NCBI GenBank assembly: GCA_963761005.1
Contig: CAVXFK010000008.1
Coordinates: forward strand, 186,001-250,000
Length of the DNA: 64,000 nucleotides
Direction of reading: 5' to 3'
Source of the DNA: DASWJZ01 sp963761005
GTDB taxonomy: Bacteria > Pseudomonadota > Alphaproteobacteria > Rhizobiales > Afifellaceae
Numbering within the stretch: position 1 is the first letter of the stretch; every line of letters starts with the position of its first letter. Below are positions 37,287 to 48,164 of the stretch, piece by piece. Under the pieces are notes generated by a model that was given only the letters and a program-made list of their open reading frames with translations, was not told the origin of the DNA and did not search any database. Both the position numbers and the translations under genes were made by a program.

Positions 37287-38051
37287 ATGAACCGTCGCCG
37301 CCGCATCTATGAGGGCAAGGCCAAGATCCTCTATGAGGGTCCGGAACCGGGCACGCTGATCCAGCACTTCAAGGACGATGCCACCGCCTTCAACGCCAAG
37401 AAGCATGAAATCGTCGACGGCAAAGGCGTCCTCAACAACCGTATCTCAGAATATATCTTCAACCATCTGAACGCGATGGGCATCCCGACCCACTTCATCC
37501 GCGCGCTCAACATGCGCGAGCAGCTGATCCGGGAAGTCGAGATCATCCCGCTCGAAGTGGTGGTCAGGAACGTCGCCGCGGGGTCGCTCTCCGAGCGGCT
37601 CGGCCTCGAGGAAGGGACAGCCCTCCCCCGCTCGATCATCGAGTTCTACTACAAGAACGACAAGCTCAACGACCCGATGGTGTCGGAGGAGCACATCACC
37701 GCCTTCGGCTGGGCGAGCCCGCAGGAGATCGACGACGTGATGTCGCTCGCGATCCGCGTCAACGACTTCCTCTCCGGCCTCTTCCTCGGCGTCGGCATCC
37801 GCCTGGTCGACTTCAAGATGGAATGCGGGCGCCTCTGGGAGAACGACATGATGCGCATCGTCGTCGCCGACGAGATCTCTCCCGATTCCTGCCGCCTGTG
37901 GGACATCACCACCAACGAGAAGCTCGACAAGGACCGCTTCCGCCGCGACATGGGCGGCATGCTCGAAGCCTACCAGGACGTGGCGCGCCGCCTCGGCATC
38001 CTGAACGAGAACGACCGGGCGTCGAAAGGCGGCCCGGTGCTGGTGAAGTAG
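37287..38051 (+). CDS. purC: Phosphoribosylaminoimidazole-succinocarboxamide synthase
   Basis: Joins CAIR and aspartate in purine synthesis. A 254-residue enzyme starting MNRRRRIYEGKAKILYEG, with GVLNNRISEYIF, ECVVRNVAAGSL-like VVVRNVAAGSLSERLG and SPDSCRLWD typical of the family. The ATG at 37287 rather than 37278 gives the usual alphaproteobacterial N-terminus. It opens the purC-purS-purQ-purL group, with purS following after 36 bases. Confidence 0.96.
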   Translation: MNRRRRIYEGKAKILYEGPEPGTLIQHFKDDATAFNAKKHEIVDGKGVLNNRISEYIFNHLNAMGIPTHFIRALNMREQLIREVEIIPLEVVVRNVAAGSLSERLGLEEGTALPRSIIEFYYKNDKLNDPMVSEEHITAFGWASPQEIDDVMSLAIRVNDFLSGLFLGVGIRLVDFKMECGRLWENDMMRIVVADEISPDSCRLWDITTNEKLDKDRFRRDMGGMLEAYQDVARRLGILNENDRASKGGPVLVK

Positions 38052-38087
38052 CCGCGCTCTCCGGCCCAGAAGATCGAGCAAGGGGGC

Positions 38088-38324
38088 ATGAAGGCGCGCA
38101 TCTTCGTCACGCTGAAAGACGGGGTTCTCGATCCGCAGGGTCTCGCGATCCAGGGCGCGCTTGGTGCGCTCGGCTTCTCCGGCGTCAAGTCGGTGCGTCA
38201 GGGTAAGGTCTTCGACATCGAGCTTGCCGATTCCGGCGACGCGGAAGCGCGCCTCAAGGCGATGTGCGAGAAGCTCCTGGCGAACACGGTGATCGAGGAT
38301 TTCCGCGTGGAGATCGCGAAGTGA
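38088..38324 (+). CDS. purS: Phosphoribosylformylglycinamidine synthase subunit PurS
   Basis: A 78-residue small subunit that bridges PurQ and PurL in the three-part FGAM synthase. Start MKARIFVTLKDGVLDPQG and the central GVKSVRQGKVFDIEL are characteristic. It overlaps purQ by four bases (GTGA), consistent with coupled translation and complex assembly. Confidence 0.95.
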   Translation: MKARIFVTLKDGVLDPQGLAIQGALGALGFSGVKSVRQGKVFDIELADSGDAEARLKAMCEKLLANTVIEDFRVEIAK

Positions 38325-39001
38325 GATCCGCCGTCATCCTCTTTCCGGGCACCAACCGTGAGCGCGATATGGCGGCGGCCTTGAAGCGCGCCACCGGCCG
38401 CGAGCCCGAGATCGTCTGGCACGGCGAGCCGAAGGTGCCGGACGTCGACCTGATCGTGCTTCCGGGGGGATTTTCGTTCGGCGACTACCTGCGCTCCGGC
38501 GCCATTGCGGCGCGCTCGCCGATCATGCCGGACGTGGTCAAGCGGGCGGCCGACGGCGTGCTCGTGCTCGGCGTCTGCAACGGCTTCCAGACGCTCTGCG
38601 AGGTCGGGCTCCTCCCCGGCGTGCTGATGCGCAACGCGTCGCTCAAATTCGTCTGCCGCGAGGTCAAGCTCGAAGTCGTCAACACGCAGACGCCGTTCAC
38701 CCGCGCCTACCGCCCGCGCCAAGTCATCCGCTGCCCGGTCGCACATGCCGATGGCAATTATTTCGCCGACGATCAGACGCTCGGCCGGCTGGAAGCCGAG
38801 GGCCGAATCGTTTTCCGCTACGCCGAGGCGACCAATCCTAACGGCTCGCGCCGCGACATTGCCGGAATCCTGAACGAGAGGGGCAACGTGCTTGGAATGA
38901 TGCCGCATCCGGAAGACCTGACCGAGGCCGCGCAGGGCGGGACGGACGGACTGCCACTCTTCCAGGGCCTCGCCGCCGGCTTCGTGGAGAAGGCCGCGTG
39001 A
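38321..39001 (+). CDS. purQ: Phosphoribosylformylglycinamidine synthase subunit PurQ
   Basis: A 226-residue class I glutamine amidotransferase supplying ammonia to PurL. Catalytic Cys is in VLGVCNGFQTL and the His/Glu pair in MMPHPED. It begins at a GTG overlapping the purS stop; GFSFGDYLRSGAIAA is conserved. It overlaps the following lipoprotein gene by four bases (GTGA), so four genes are translationally coupled. Confidence 0.95.
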   Translation: MRSAVILFPGTNRERDMAAALKRATGREPEIVWHGEPKVPDVDLIVLPGGFSFGDYLRSGAIAARSPIMPDVVKRAADGVLVLGVCNGFQTLCEVGLLPGVLMRNASLKFVCREVKLEVVNTQTPFTRAYRPRQVIRCPVAHADGNYFADDQTLGRLEAEGRIVFRYAEATNPNGSRRDIAGILNERGNVLGMMPHPEDLTEAAQGGTDGLPLFQGLAAGFVEKAA

Positions 39002-39384
39002 GGCGAAGGGCGGCGGTTGCCGCGCTCACGCTGTTTCTGGCCGCCTGCCAGACGACGCAGCAGGACTTCATCGAGTTCCACGCCGGGCAGGACCCGACGA
39101 CCATTGCCAAGCAACTCGCCGAGAAGGTCGGCGCGTGCTGGTTCGACGGCAAGCACAAGGCGTTCGCAAGCTATTCCTATGCGCCCGAGGCCGGCGCGTC
39201 GTCCACGCGCATTCTCATCGTGCCGAAGGAGGCGCCGCACGAGCGGCCGGTGCTGGTCGTCGAGGTGCGGAGCGCCAGGCGCGGCACCGACGTCCGGCTC
39301 TTCGGTCCGCTGATGCAGACCGGCGACGCCGGCGCCATCCGCCGCGACGTCATGCGCTGGACCGGCGGCGCACACGACTGCTGA
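38998..39384 (+). CDS. Small lipoprotein between purQ and purL
   Basis: A 128-residue protein, GTG start overlapping the purQ stop. Signal VRRRAAVAALTLFLAAC with lipobox LAAC and Cys17 as the lipidated residue. The mature part contains ILIVPKEAPHERPVLVVEV and DVRLFGPLMQTGDAGAIRRD. I do not recognise a family. It is inserted into the purine operon and purL starts only 4 bases after its stop. Confidence 0.75.
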   Translation: MRRRAAVAALTLFLAACQTTQQDFIEFHAGQDPTTIAKQLAEKVGACWFDGKHKAFASYSYAPEAGASSTRILIVPKEAPHERPVLVVEVRSARRGTDVRLFGPLMQTGDAGAIRRDVMRWTGGAHDC

Positions 39385-39388
39385 CCGG

Positions 39389-41606
<2,218 letters not shown>

Positions 41607-41723
41607 TGTGGGCCGTCTGGCACCGTCCTTGCAATCCCTCGCGGCGGGCGGATTGACCCAACCCGTCGGCGCGCCCAAATTGAGGACGCCTTGGCAGCCG
41701 ATTCCGGCCCGGAGACCGCAGCC

Positions 41724-41957
41724 ATGCCGATGAGCGCGAACGACATTGAGCGCCTGATCAAGACGGCCCTGCCTGACGCGCGCGTCTCCATCCGGGAGCT
41801 CGCGGCCGACGGCGATCACTACGCCGCGGAGGTCGTCTCGGAGCAATTTCGTGGCAAGAGCCGTGTGCAGCAGCACCAGATGGTGTATGAGGCGCTGAAA
41901 GGAAATATGGGCGGGGCGCTGCACGCGCTTGCGCTGCAGACCAGCGCCCCGGATTGA
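41724..41957 (+). CDS. BolA family protein
   Basis: A 77-residue BolA-like protein starting MPMSANDIERLIKTALP; YAAEVVSEQFRGKSRVQQHQMVY is the conserved core with His of QQHQ, and GGALHALALQT ends the chain. BolA proteins partner monothiol glutaredoxins in iron-sulfur handling, and grxD is the next gene, which supports that role. The ATG at 41724 is chosen over 41691. Confidence 0.93.
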   Translation: MPMSANDIERLIKTALPDARVSIRELAADGDHYAAEVVSEQFRGKSRVQQHQMVYEALKGNMGGALHALALQTSAPD

Positions 41958-41991
41958 TGGCCCGGCCTCCGGCCGGCCCGAGGAGTGTGAG

Positions 41992-42321
41992 ATGGACGCC
42001 GTTCACGACTGGATCAAAAGTCAGGTGAAATCGAACGATGTCGTGCTCTTCATGAAGGGCACGCCGACCTTTCCGCAATGCGGGTTCTCCGGCCAGGTCG
42101 TGCAGATTCTCGACTACATCGGCGTCCCCTATTCGGGCATCAACGTGCTTGAATCCGACGAGCTTCGGCAGGGCATCAAGACGTTCTCCGACTGGCCGAC
42201 GATCCCGCAGCTCTACGTGAAGGGCGAGTTCGTCGGCGGCGCAGACATCATCCGCGAGATGTTCCAGGCTGGGGAGCTGAAGAGCCTCTTCGAGCAGAAG
42301 GGCGTCCTCGCTACGGCCTGA
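41992..42321 (+). CDS. grxD: Monothiol glutaredoxin, Grx4 type
   Basis: A 109-residue CGFS glutaredoxin, carrier of 2Fe-2S clusters bound with glutathione and BolA. The active site is CGFS at residues 30-33, with FMKGTPTFPQ before it and WPTIPQLYVKGEFVGG later. It follows bolA after 34 bases, and AGGAGTG precedes the ATG. The length is standard. Confidence 0.96.
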   Translation: MDAVHDWIKSQVKSNDVVLFMKGTPTFPQCGFSGQVVQILDYIGVPYSGINVLESDELRQGIKTFSDWPTIPQLYVKGEFVGGADIIREMFQAGELKSLFEQKGVLATA

Positions 42322-42346
42322 CGCCGAGCCCGCAAAGCGGAATCCC

Positions 42347-42706
42347 ATGGCCGGACGTGTTCTGCGTATCGACGCCGACGGCGCGAGGGCGTTAATCGAG
42401 ACCGGCGATGCAGTGGTCATCGACGTGCGCGAGCCCGGCGAGATCAGGGCGAGCGGCCGAGTGCCGGGCGCAATCAACATTCCGCTTGCCGCTTTCCTGG
42501 CGAAGACTGATCCGGCGTCACCCTCGCGCGAGGCGGCGCTTCGTCCCGAGCGGCCGGTCATCCTCTATTGCGCTTCCGGCAAGCGCTCCGAGTTCGCCGG
42601 CAACAAGCTCCTCGAATTCGGCTATCGCGAGGTGTTCAACCTCGGCGGCATCAGCGATTGGAAATTGGCCGGGCTGCCGGTGGACGACGAGCTGATTTCG
42701 TCGTAA
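42347..42706 (+). CDS. Rhodanese-like domain protein
   Basis: A 119-residue single-domain sulfurtransferase. The active loop is LYCASGKRS with Cys75, preceded by VVIDVREPGEI and GAINIPLAAF and followed by GGISDWKLAGLPV. Rhodaneses move sulfane sulfur; its place after bolA and grxD suits iron-sulfur or thiol chemistry. The next gene is a MFS exporter after 102 bases. Confidence 0.92.
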   Translation: MAGRVLRIDADGARALIETGDAVVIDVREPGEIRASGRVPGAINIPLAAFLAKTDPASPSREAALRPERPVILYCASGKRSEFAGNKLLEFGYREVFNLGGISDWKLAGLPVDDELISS

Positions 42707-42808
42707 CTCCAGTCCAAACCACTCCCTCGGCTTCATCCGAACTGAGAAGCGTTCTTGTGGCCCGCGCCAGCGGCGCGCGCATGCGCTCTTCTTAAGACGA
42801 GAATTTCG

Positions 42809-44050
42809 ATGGCTAAGAGTCCGACCGAGCTGCCGGCCGCGCGCATCCCCTATTGGGAGTTCGTCACCATCGTGGCGTTCCTGATGGCGCTCAACGCCAT
42901 GGCGATCGACGTGATCTTGCCAGCTCTCCAGCAGATCGGCGCGAGCCTCGATGTCGCCGACGAGAACACGCGGCAGCTTCCGCTCACCGCCTATATCGCC
43001 GTGTTCGGGTTGTCTCAGATCGGCTACGGCACAGTGTCGGACCATTTCGGACGCCGCCCCGTGCTGATCTTCGGGCTTGTGATCTACGTTATCGGCTGCA
43101 CCGGCGCGGCCTTCTCCACCAACTTCCCGATGCTGCTCCTCATGCGCGGCCTGCAGGGCTTCGGCGCCGGCGCGACGCGCGTGATTGCGATCTCGCTCAT
43201 CCGCGACACCTTCGGCGGCCGACGCATGGCGAGCGTCATGTCGCTCGCGATGATGGTGTTCATGGGCGTCCCGATCATCGCGCCCGGCATCGGACAGCTC
43301 ATTCTGATGGCGTCGGGTTGGCGCGCGATTCTCGGCTTCATCGCTTCGTTCGGCCTTATGATGACGGTGTGGTGCTCCCTGCGTCTGCCTGAGACGCTGG
43401 CGGACGAAGATCGGCGCGAGCTCCGCTTCGGGCCGGTGCTCGAAGCCTTCCGCATCGTCGTGTCCAACCGCGTCGCCTCCGGCTACGCGCTCGGCACGGG
43501 GCTGATTTTCGGCTGTCTCTTCGCCTACTTGAACTCTGCGCAGCAGATCTTCCAGGAGCACTATCATCTCGGCGCGCTCTTCCCGGTCGCGTTCTCGAGT
43601 GGTGCGGTGCTGATCGCAATTGCATCGTTCACGAACTCGCGCCTCGTCGAACGACTGGGCATGCAACTCCTGTCGCACGGCGCTCTCGCCTGCTTTGCGG
43701 TGATCTCGGCGATCGTCTGCGCCACCGTGTACTTTCGCGAAGGCCAGGTGCCGTTCTGGCTTTTCTATAGCGCCAATCTTCTGTGGTTCGGCTGCTTCGC
43801 TTTCATCGGCACCAATTTCAACGCGCTTGCCATGGACCCGCTCGGGCACGTCGCCGGCACGGCGTCCTCGGTCTTGAGCTCGGTTCAGACGGTTCTCGGC
43901 GGAATCTTGGGCGCACTCATCGGCCAGGCCTATGACGGAACCTTGCTGCCGCTCAGCCTCGGGTTCCTCTGTATGTCGCTCGCGAGCTTCGCCGTTATCG
44001 CGCTGACCGAGCGCAACCGCCTGTTCGGCCGCGTGGCGCCCGCCGAGTAG
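42809..44050 (+). CDS. MFS multidrug exporter, Bcr/CflA type
   Basis: A 413-residue inner-membrane protein with twelve hydrophobic segments. MALNAMAIDVILPALQQIG and GYGTVSDHFGRRPVLIFG (motif A) are the Bcr/CflA hallmark. Substrates in the family are bicyclomycin, chloramphenicol and related drugs; the actual one here is unknown. The ATG at 42809 is chosen over the earlier in-frame start at 42755. It ends 8 bases from the convergent metallophosphoesterase gene. Confidence 0.92.
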   Translation: MAKSPTELPAARIPYWEFVTIVAFLMALNAMAIDVILPALQQIGASLDVADENTRQLPLTAYIAVFGLSQIGYGTVSDHFGRRPVLIFGLVIYVIGCTGAAFSTNFPMLLLMRGLQGFGAGATRVIAISLIRDTFGGRRMASVMSLAMMVFMGVPIIAPGIGQLILMASGWRAILGFIASFGLMMTVWCSLRLPETLADEDRRELRFGPVLEAFRIVVSNRVASGYALGTGLIFGCLFAYLNSAQQIFQEHYHLGALFPVAFSSGAVLIAIASFTNSRLVERLGMQLLSHGALACFAVISAIVCATVYFREGQVPFWLFYSANLLWFGCFAFIGTNFNALAMDPLGHVAGTASSVLSSVQTVLGGILGALIGQAYDGTLLPLSLGFLCMSLASFAVIALTERNRLFGRVAPAE

Positions 44051-44058
44051 CCGTCGCG

Positions 44059-44961
44059 TCAGGCCGCGTTCGAAGAATCGTGGCCGGCGCCCTTCCTGAG
44101 CGTCACCACAGCGATCTCCGGCGGAACGCCGAGCCGCACCGGCAGGATCGAGCAGCCGAGACCGGCGGACACGACGAGGTCACGCCCGTTCTCGCGAACG
44201 TGGCCGTAGGCGAAGCGTTCGCCATAGGCAGAGGGCACGACCGGCCGTCCGAGGAACGGCAGCCGCACCTGGCCACCATGCGTATGGCCGGAGAGCGTGA
44301 CGGCGAAGCGAGCGGGCACGTCGACGAAGATGTCGGGCTCGTGCGCCAAGTGCACGACCGGCGCATCGTCGGTGATCTGCGCAAGCGTTCCGGGCAGATC
44401 GTCCGCGCCTTTGAAGCGTCCGTGCCCCAAGGGGTAAGCGACGATGCTGTCGGTGCCCGCAAGCCAGAAGGGCGTCGCGCCGTCGAGCTTCACGGCGCGG
44501 TTCTGGTAGACGGGGATGCCGGCCGCACTAAGCGCAGCTTTCACGACCTCCGGATCGGTCCACCAGTCGTGATTGCCGAGGATCGCATGCACGCCGAGCG
44601 GCGCCTTCAGCGCAGCGAGAGGCGGCCCCCATTCCGAGGCCGAGACCCGGCCGCTTCGGAGCCGCCGGCTGACGCCGGAGACGAAATCGCCGAGCACCAC
44701 GATGATGTCCCCGCCGAGCCCGTTCGCCGTATCGACGATCTCCGCGATGCGCTCCGGCGGCATCCAGGGGCGGCAGGCGTGGATGTCGGCGACGATCACG
44801 ATCCGGAGCGGACGCTCGTGGGTCCAGCGCGGCGTCTCGATATCCCATTCGGTGACGACCAGGCGGAACCGCGGCTCGAAGCCAAAGGCATAGCCGCCGA
44901 GCCCGCCTACGAGCGTGGCGCCCCCAAGAAGCCCGGTGACGAATTGTCGACGCGTGATCAT
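44059..44961 (-). CDS. Metallophosphoesterase, Tat-type or anchored N-terminus
   Basis: A 300-residue metallophosphoesterase: motifs VADIHACRPWM, VVLGDFVSGVS, AILGNHDWWTD, VHLAHEPDIF and LSGHTHGGQVRLP give the full two-metal site of YkuE/PhoD-like enzymes. The N-terminus MITRRQFVTGLLGGATLVGG has a twin-arginine-like pattern (TRRQFVTG), so export is likely. The ATG at 44961 has GAAGGGG upstream. The substrate is unknown; relatives act on cell-wall or lipid phosphodiesters. Confidence 0.9.
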   Translation of the reverse strand: MITRRQFVTGLLGGATLVGGLGGYAFGFEPRFRLVVTEWDIETPRWTHERPLRIVIVADIHACRPWMPPERIAEIVDTANGLGGDIIVVLGDFVSGVSRRLRSGRVSASEWGPPLAALKAPLGVHAILGNHDWWTDPEVVKAALSAAGIPVYQNRAVKLDGATPFWLAGTDSIVAYPLGHGRFKGADDLPGTLAQITDDAPVVHLAHEPDIFVDVPARFAVTLSGHTHGGQVRLPFLGRPVVPSAYGERFAYGHVRENGRDLVVSAGLGCSILPVRLGVPPEIAVVTLRKGAGHDSSNAA

Positions 44962-44983
44962 CGCCCCTTCATAGCCGAGAAAG

Positions 44984-45015
44984 CCAAACACCCGCCTGAT
45001 GAGGCGGGTGTTTGG
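44984..45015 (-). terminator. Intrinsic terminator of rpsD
   Basis: CCAAACACCCGCCT and AGGCGGGTGTTTGG form a perfect 14-bp stem with a 4-base loop. It lies 25 bases after the stop of rpsD on the minus strand; the following tract CTTTCTC is only weakly T-rich, but the stem contains an A/T base at its foot. Confidence 0.8.
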
Positions 45016-45039
45016 TAAACTTGCGGCCGAAACGCGACG

Positions 45040-45657
45040 CTAGCGCGAATAGAACTCGACCACCTGGTTCGGCTCCATGATCACGGGATAGGGCACGTCG
45101 GAGAAGGCCGGCTGGCGCAGATACCGCGCCGTCATCTTGCCGTGGTCCACCTCGACGTAGTCCGGCACGTCGCGCTCGGCGAGATCGACCGACTCGAGCA
45201 CCAGTCCCAGCTGCTTCGACTTCTCGCGCACTTCGATCACGTCGCCGACCTTGCAGCGATAGCTCGCGATGGTGACGCGCTTGCCGTTCACGCGGATGTG
45301 GCCGTGGTTCACGAACTGCCGCGCCGCGAACGGCGTCGGCACGAACTTGGCGCGATAGACGATCGCGTCGAGCCGCAACTCAAGCAGCCCGATCAGGTTC
45401 TGCGAGGTGTCGCCCTTCATTCGCGCCGCCTCTTCGTAGGTCTTGCGGAACTGGCGCTCTGAAATGTTGGCGTAGTAGCCCTTGAGCTTCTGCTTGGCTT
45501 TGAGCTGCGTGCCGAAGTCGGAGAGCTTCTGCTTGCGCCGCTGGCCGTGCTGGCCGGGGCCGTATTCGCGCTTGTTGACGGGGCTCTTCGGGCGGCCCCA
45601 GACGTTCTCGCCCATGCGGCGGTCGAGCTTGTATTTCGCCGAATTACGTTTGCTCAT
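45040..45657 (-). CDS. rpsD: 30S ribosomal protein S4
   Basis: A 205-residue ribosomal protein, binds 16S rRNA early in assembly and often regulates its own operon. MSKRNSAKYKLDRRMGENVW, FRKTYEEAARMKGDTSQNL and the S4 RNA-binding motif HIRVNGKRVTIASYRCKVGD are clear. The length is standard. It stands alone rather than in the alpha operon, usual for this group. Confidence 0.98.
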   Translation of the reverse strand: MSKRNSAKYKLDRRMGENVWGRPKSPVNKREYGPGQHGQRRKQKLSDFGTQLKAKQKLKGYYANISERQFRKTYEEAARMKGDTSQNLIGLLELRLDAIVYRAKFVPTPFAARQFVNHGHIRVNGKRVTIASYRCKVGDVIEVREKSKQLGLVLESVDLAERDVPDYVEVDHGKMTARYLRQPAFSDVPYPVIMEPNQVVEFYSR

Positions 45658-45810
45658 TACCTTGTCCTTACCGTTTCGCGGTCCACGAAACGCGCCCATC
45701 CTCTGCCGCGGTTTCCCACGGCCGACAGGGGTTGGCGGAGCACGCCATTCCGGATTTTCGGAAAATACCCCACGGGTGCGTCGCCGCGGATTTTCCCGCA
45801 GCGCGCGGCT

Positions 45811-45839
45811 CACCTAGGGTTTTTGCGCAGGGATGTCAA
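45811..45839 (-). promoter_or_regulatory. Putative sigma-70 promoter upstream of rpsD
   Basis: On the minus strand TTGACA (plus 45834-45839) is followed after 17 bases by TAGGTG (plus 45811-45816). The -35 is perfect and the -10 weak. The transcript leader would be about 150 bases, long enough for S4-mediated control. Confidence 0.45.
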
Positions 45840-45893
45840 ATTCCGCAACCGGCCACGGCTTCCTTGGTTTGGCGCATGGCCCCTGCCCTGCCC

Positions 45894-46694
45894 TCAGATC
45901 GCCGCGACGGCGCCGGCCCGCAGGCCGTGCCGCGCGAAGAGCTGGATCAGCGCGCTCGACGGGTCGGCTCCGCTGGTCAGGATCGCATGGCTTTCGCCGC
46001 CGCGCGCGACACTTCGCCAGTCGAGCACGCTCATAAGCCGCCTTGCGATCGCCGGCGCCGGATCGAGCCAGGTGACAGGCCAGGGCGCGATCTCTGCCAT
46101 CGCGTCGGCGAGGAAAGGATAGTGCGTGCAGGCAAGCACCACGATGTCGGTGCGCCGGCCGTCGATTTCCTCGAAGCAAGGCGCGATCTGCTCGGCGATT
46201 TCGTCGCGATCGAAAGGCTCGCCCCGCATGCGCGCCTCGGCAAGGGCGGCGAGCGCCGGTGCGCCGACGAGGCGCACGTGGCAGGCCTGCCCAAAGCTCT
46301 TGATCAGGTCGCGGGTATAGTCGCGCTTCATGGTGCCGGGCGTCGCCAGGACGGCGACGACGCCGCTTCGCGTCCGCTCCGCCGCCGGCTTCACCGCAGG
46401 GACGGTGCCGACAAAGGGGAGATCGAAGCGTTTGCGCAGCGGAGGCAGGACGAGCGTCGAGGCCGTGTTGCAGGCGATGACCACCGCCGCCGGCGAGTGC
46501 TCCGCGATCAGCTCTCCCATCAGCGCGACGATGTGGTCGGAGAGCGCCTGCTCGTCCCAGGCGCCATAGGGAAACGCCGCGTCGTCCGCCACGTAGACGA
46601 TGCGGATGTCGGGCATCGCCGCGCGGATAGCGCGCAGCACCGACAGCCCGCCAATGCCGGAGTCGAAGACCAGAACCGGCCCGCCTTCACTCAT
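45894..46694 (-). CDS. murI: Glutamate racemase
   Basis: Makes D-glutamate for peptidoglycan. A 266-residue enzyme with the two catalytic cysteines in VVIACNTAST and VLACTHYPF, and VFDSGIGGLSVLRAI at the start. The trmJ stop at 46687 is 8 bases inside murI, so the two are coupled. Confidence 0.96.
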   Translation of the reverse strand: MSEGGPVLVFDSGIGGLSVLRAIRAAMPDIRIVYVADDAAFPYGAWDEQALSDHIVALMGELIAEHSPAAVVIACNTASTLVLPPLRKRFDLPFVGTVPAVKPAAERTRSGVVAVLATPGTMKRDYTRDLIKSFGQACHVRLVGAPALAALAEARMRGEPFDRDEIAEQIAPCFEEIDGRRTDIVVLACTHYPFLADAMAEIAPWPVTWLDPAPAIARRLMSVLDWRSVARGGESHAILTSGADPSSALIQLFARHGLRAGAVAAI

Positions 46695-47466
46695 CTGCGC
46701 GCTCAGGCTTCTGTCGCTCGAACGCGCCGATCACGCCGTGCAGCACGTCGATCTCGTCGCGCGTGAAGCCGGCGCGCTGCAAGATGGCTCGAAGGTTCTG
46801 CACCATCGTCGGCTTCATGTCCTCGGTGCGGAAGTAGCCGGTCGGCTCAAGCGCCAATTCAAGATGCTTCATCAAGCCGAGAAGATGCGCCTTCGGTGCC
46901 GGGGTCATCGCAAGCTCCGGCACACCGTCGCGCGTTGGAAGCTCTCCATCGAGGCCGGCCGCGAGCCACTCGTAGCTGACGAGCAGCACGGCCTGGGCGA
47001 TGTTGAGCGAGGCGAATTTCGGATTGACCGGGAAGGTCACGATCGCGTCGGCGAGCCCGATCTCCTCGTTGGTGAGCCCCCAGCGCTCGCGCCCGAAAAG
47101 TATGCCGCAGGCCTCGCCGGCCGCAATTCGCCTGCGCAGCTCGCTCGTCGCCTCGCGCGGGCCCATCACCTCCTTCGGCAAATCGCGCGTGCGCGCGGTC
47201 GTGGCGAAGACGAAGTTCAGGTCGGCGATCGCGTCCCCGGCGGAATCGAAGACGCGCACGTCGTCAACGATGCCGGTCGCGCCGCTCGCCGCCGCCCGCG
47301 CCTTCTTGCTCGGCCAGCCGTCACGCGGGCGGACGAGGCGCAGGTCAGTCAGGCCGAAATTCGCCATCGCGCGCGCGGCCGCGCCGATGTTCTCCCCCAT
47401 CTGCGGCTGCACGAGAACGACGGCTGGCGTCCGCCCGACCTTTTCCGGCTTTTCGCTCGCGGCCAT
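46687..47466 (-). CDS. trmJ: tRNA (cytidine/uridine-2'-O)-methyltransferase TrmJ-type
   Basis: A 259-residue SPOUT methyltransferase. TVVLVQPQMGENIGAAARAM-like VVLVQPQMGENIGAA, GILFGRERWGLTNEEI and NPKFASLNIAQAVLLVSYEW are the three conserved motifs of TrmH/TrmJ. The start at 47466 follows GGAGGGCC; a longer frame to 47559 is rejected. It overlaps murI by 8 bases. TrmJ modifies position 32 of several tRNAs. Confidence 0.9.
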   Translation of the reverse strand: MAASEKPEKVGRTPAVVLVQPQMGENIGAAARAMANFGLTDLRLVRPRDGWPSKKARAAASGATGIVDDVRVFDSAGDAIADLNFVFATTARTRDLPKEVMGPREATSELRRRIAAGEACGILFGRERWGLTNEEIGLADAIVTFPVNPKFASLNIAQAVLLVSYEWLAAGLDGELPTRDGVPELAMTPAPKAHLLGLMKHLELALEPTGYFRTEDMKPTMVQNLRAILQRAGFTRDEIDVLHGVIGAFERQKPERADE

Positions 47467-47642
47467 AGGCCCTCCTGCGCCGACCCCGGCGCGGGGGTTC
47501 TCTAGCGCATCGCCGCCCGCTTCGCCTCCTCCGCAACGCCGTAGCGCCGGTGGCGGCATTTGAAAGCGGTTGAATTCCGTGATCCACTCGCGTCGTCGTG
47601 CCGCTCCCTTGAAAACGCGCGGCGCCGCGGGGCTCGAAAAAC

Positions 47643-48056
47643 ATGGCCGAAGACGCGCTCGCCGATCGTCTCAGGAAGATCCTGACCGGCAAGTCTGTGA
47701 CCGAACAGAAGATGTTCGGCGGCATCTGCTTCATGCTCGACGGAAACATGGTGGCGGGCGCCTCCAAGCAGGGCCTGCTCGTGCGCGTCGGAAAGGATGG
47801 GCACCAGGCAGCCGTCGCACGTCCGCATGCGCGGCCGATGGAGATGGGCGACAGGACGATGCAAGGCTTCATCTTCGTGGCGCCGGAGGGCACCGCGAGC
47901 GACAAGGACCTCAAGGCCTGGGTCGGTCACGCCCGCGCCTTCGTCGAGACGCTGCCGCCGAAGGCAGCCAAAGCGAAGAAGCCTGCCAAAAAGGCGCTTG
48001 CAAAGAAGGCTCCGGCAAAGAAGAAACCCGCGAAGAAGGCGGCAAAATCGCGCTGA
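47643..48056 (+). CDS. TfoX/Sxy N-terminal domain protein with Lys/Ala tail
   Basis: A 137-residue protein with the TfoX_N pattern QKMFGGICFMLDGNMVAG and GWVGHARAFVETL-like AWVGHARAFVETL. The last 32 residues are an AKKPAKK-type lysine/alanine repeat, like a nucleic-acid-binding tail. In other bacteria TfoX controls competence, but stand-alone TfoX_N proteins of this group have no known role. Confidence 0.85.
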   Translation: MAEDALADRLRKILTGKSVTEQKMFGGICFMLDGNMVAGASKQGLLVRVGKDGHQAAVARPHARPMEMGDRTMQGFIFVAPEGTASDKDLKAWVGHARAFVETLPPKAAKAKKPAKKALAKKAPAKKKPAKKAAKSR

Positions 48057-48164
48057 GTGCGAATCCGCGCCGGTTGGCGGGTGGCTCCGGCCTTGCTATA
48101 GGCGTCGCGTCCCCTCCCCGCGCAAGATTCCGCGCAGATTTCCAGCGATGAAAGGCCCTCGTTG

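Noticed and set aside
45658..45813. N-terminal extension of rpsD to 257 residues
   Set aside because: S4 is about 205 residues and starts MSKRNSAKYKLDRR; the extension is leader sequence.
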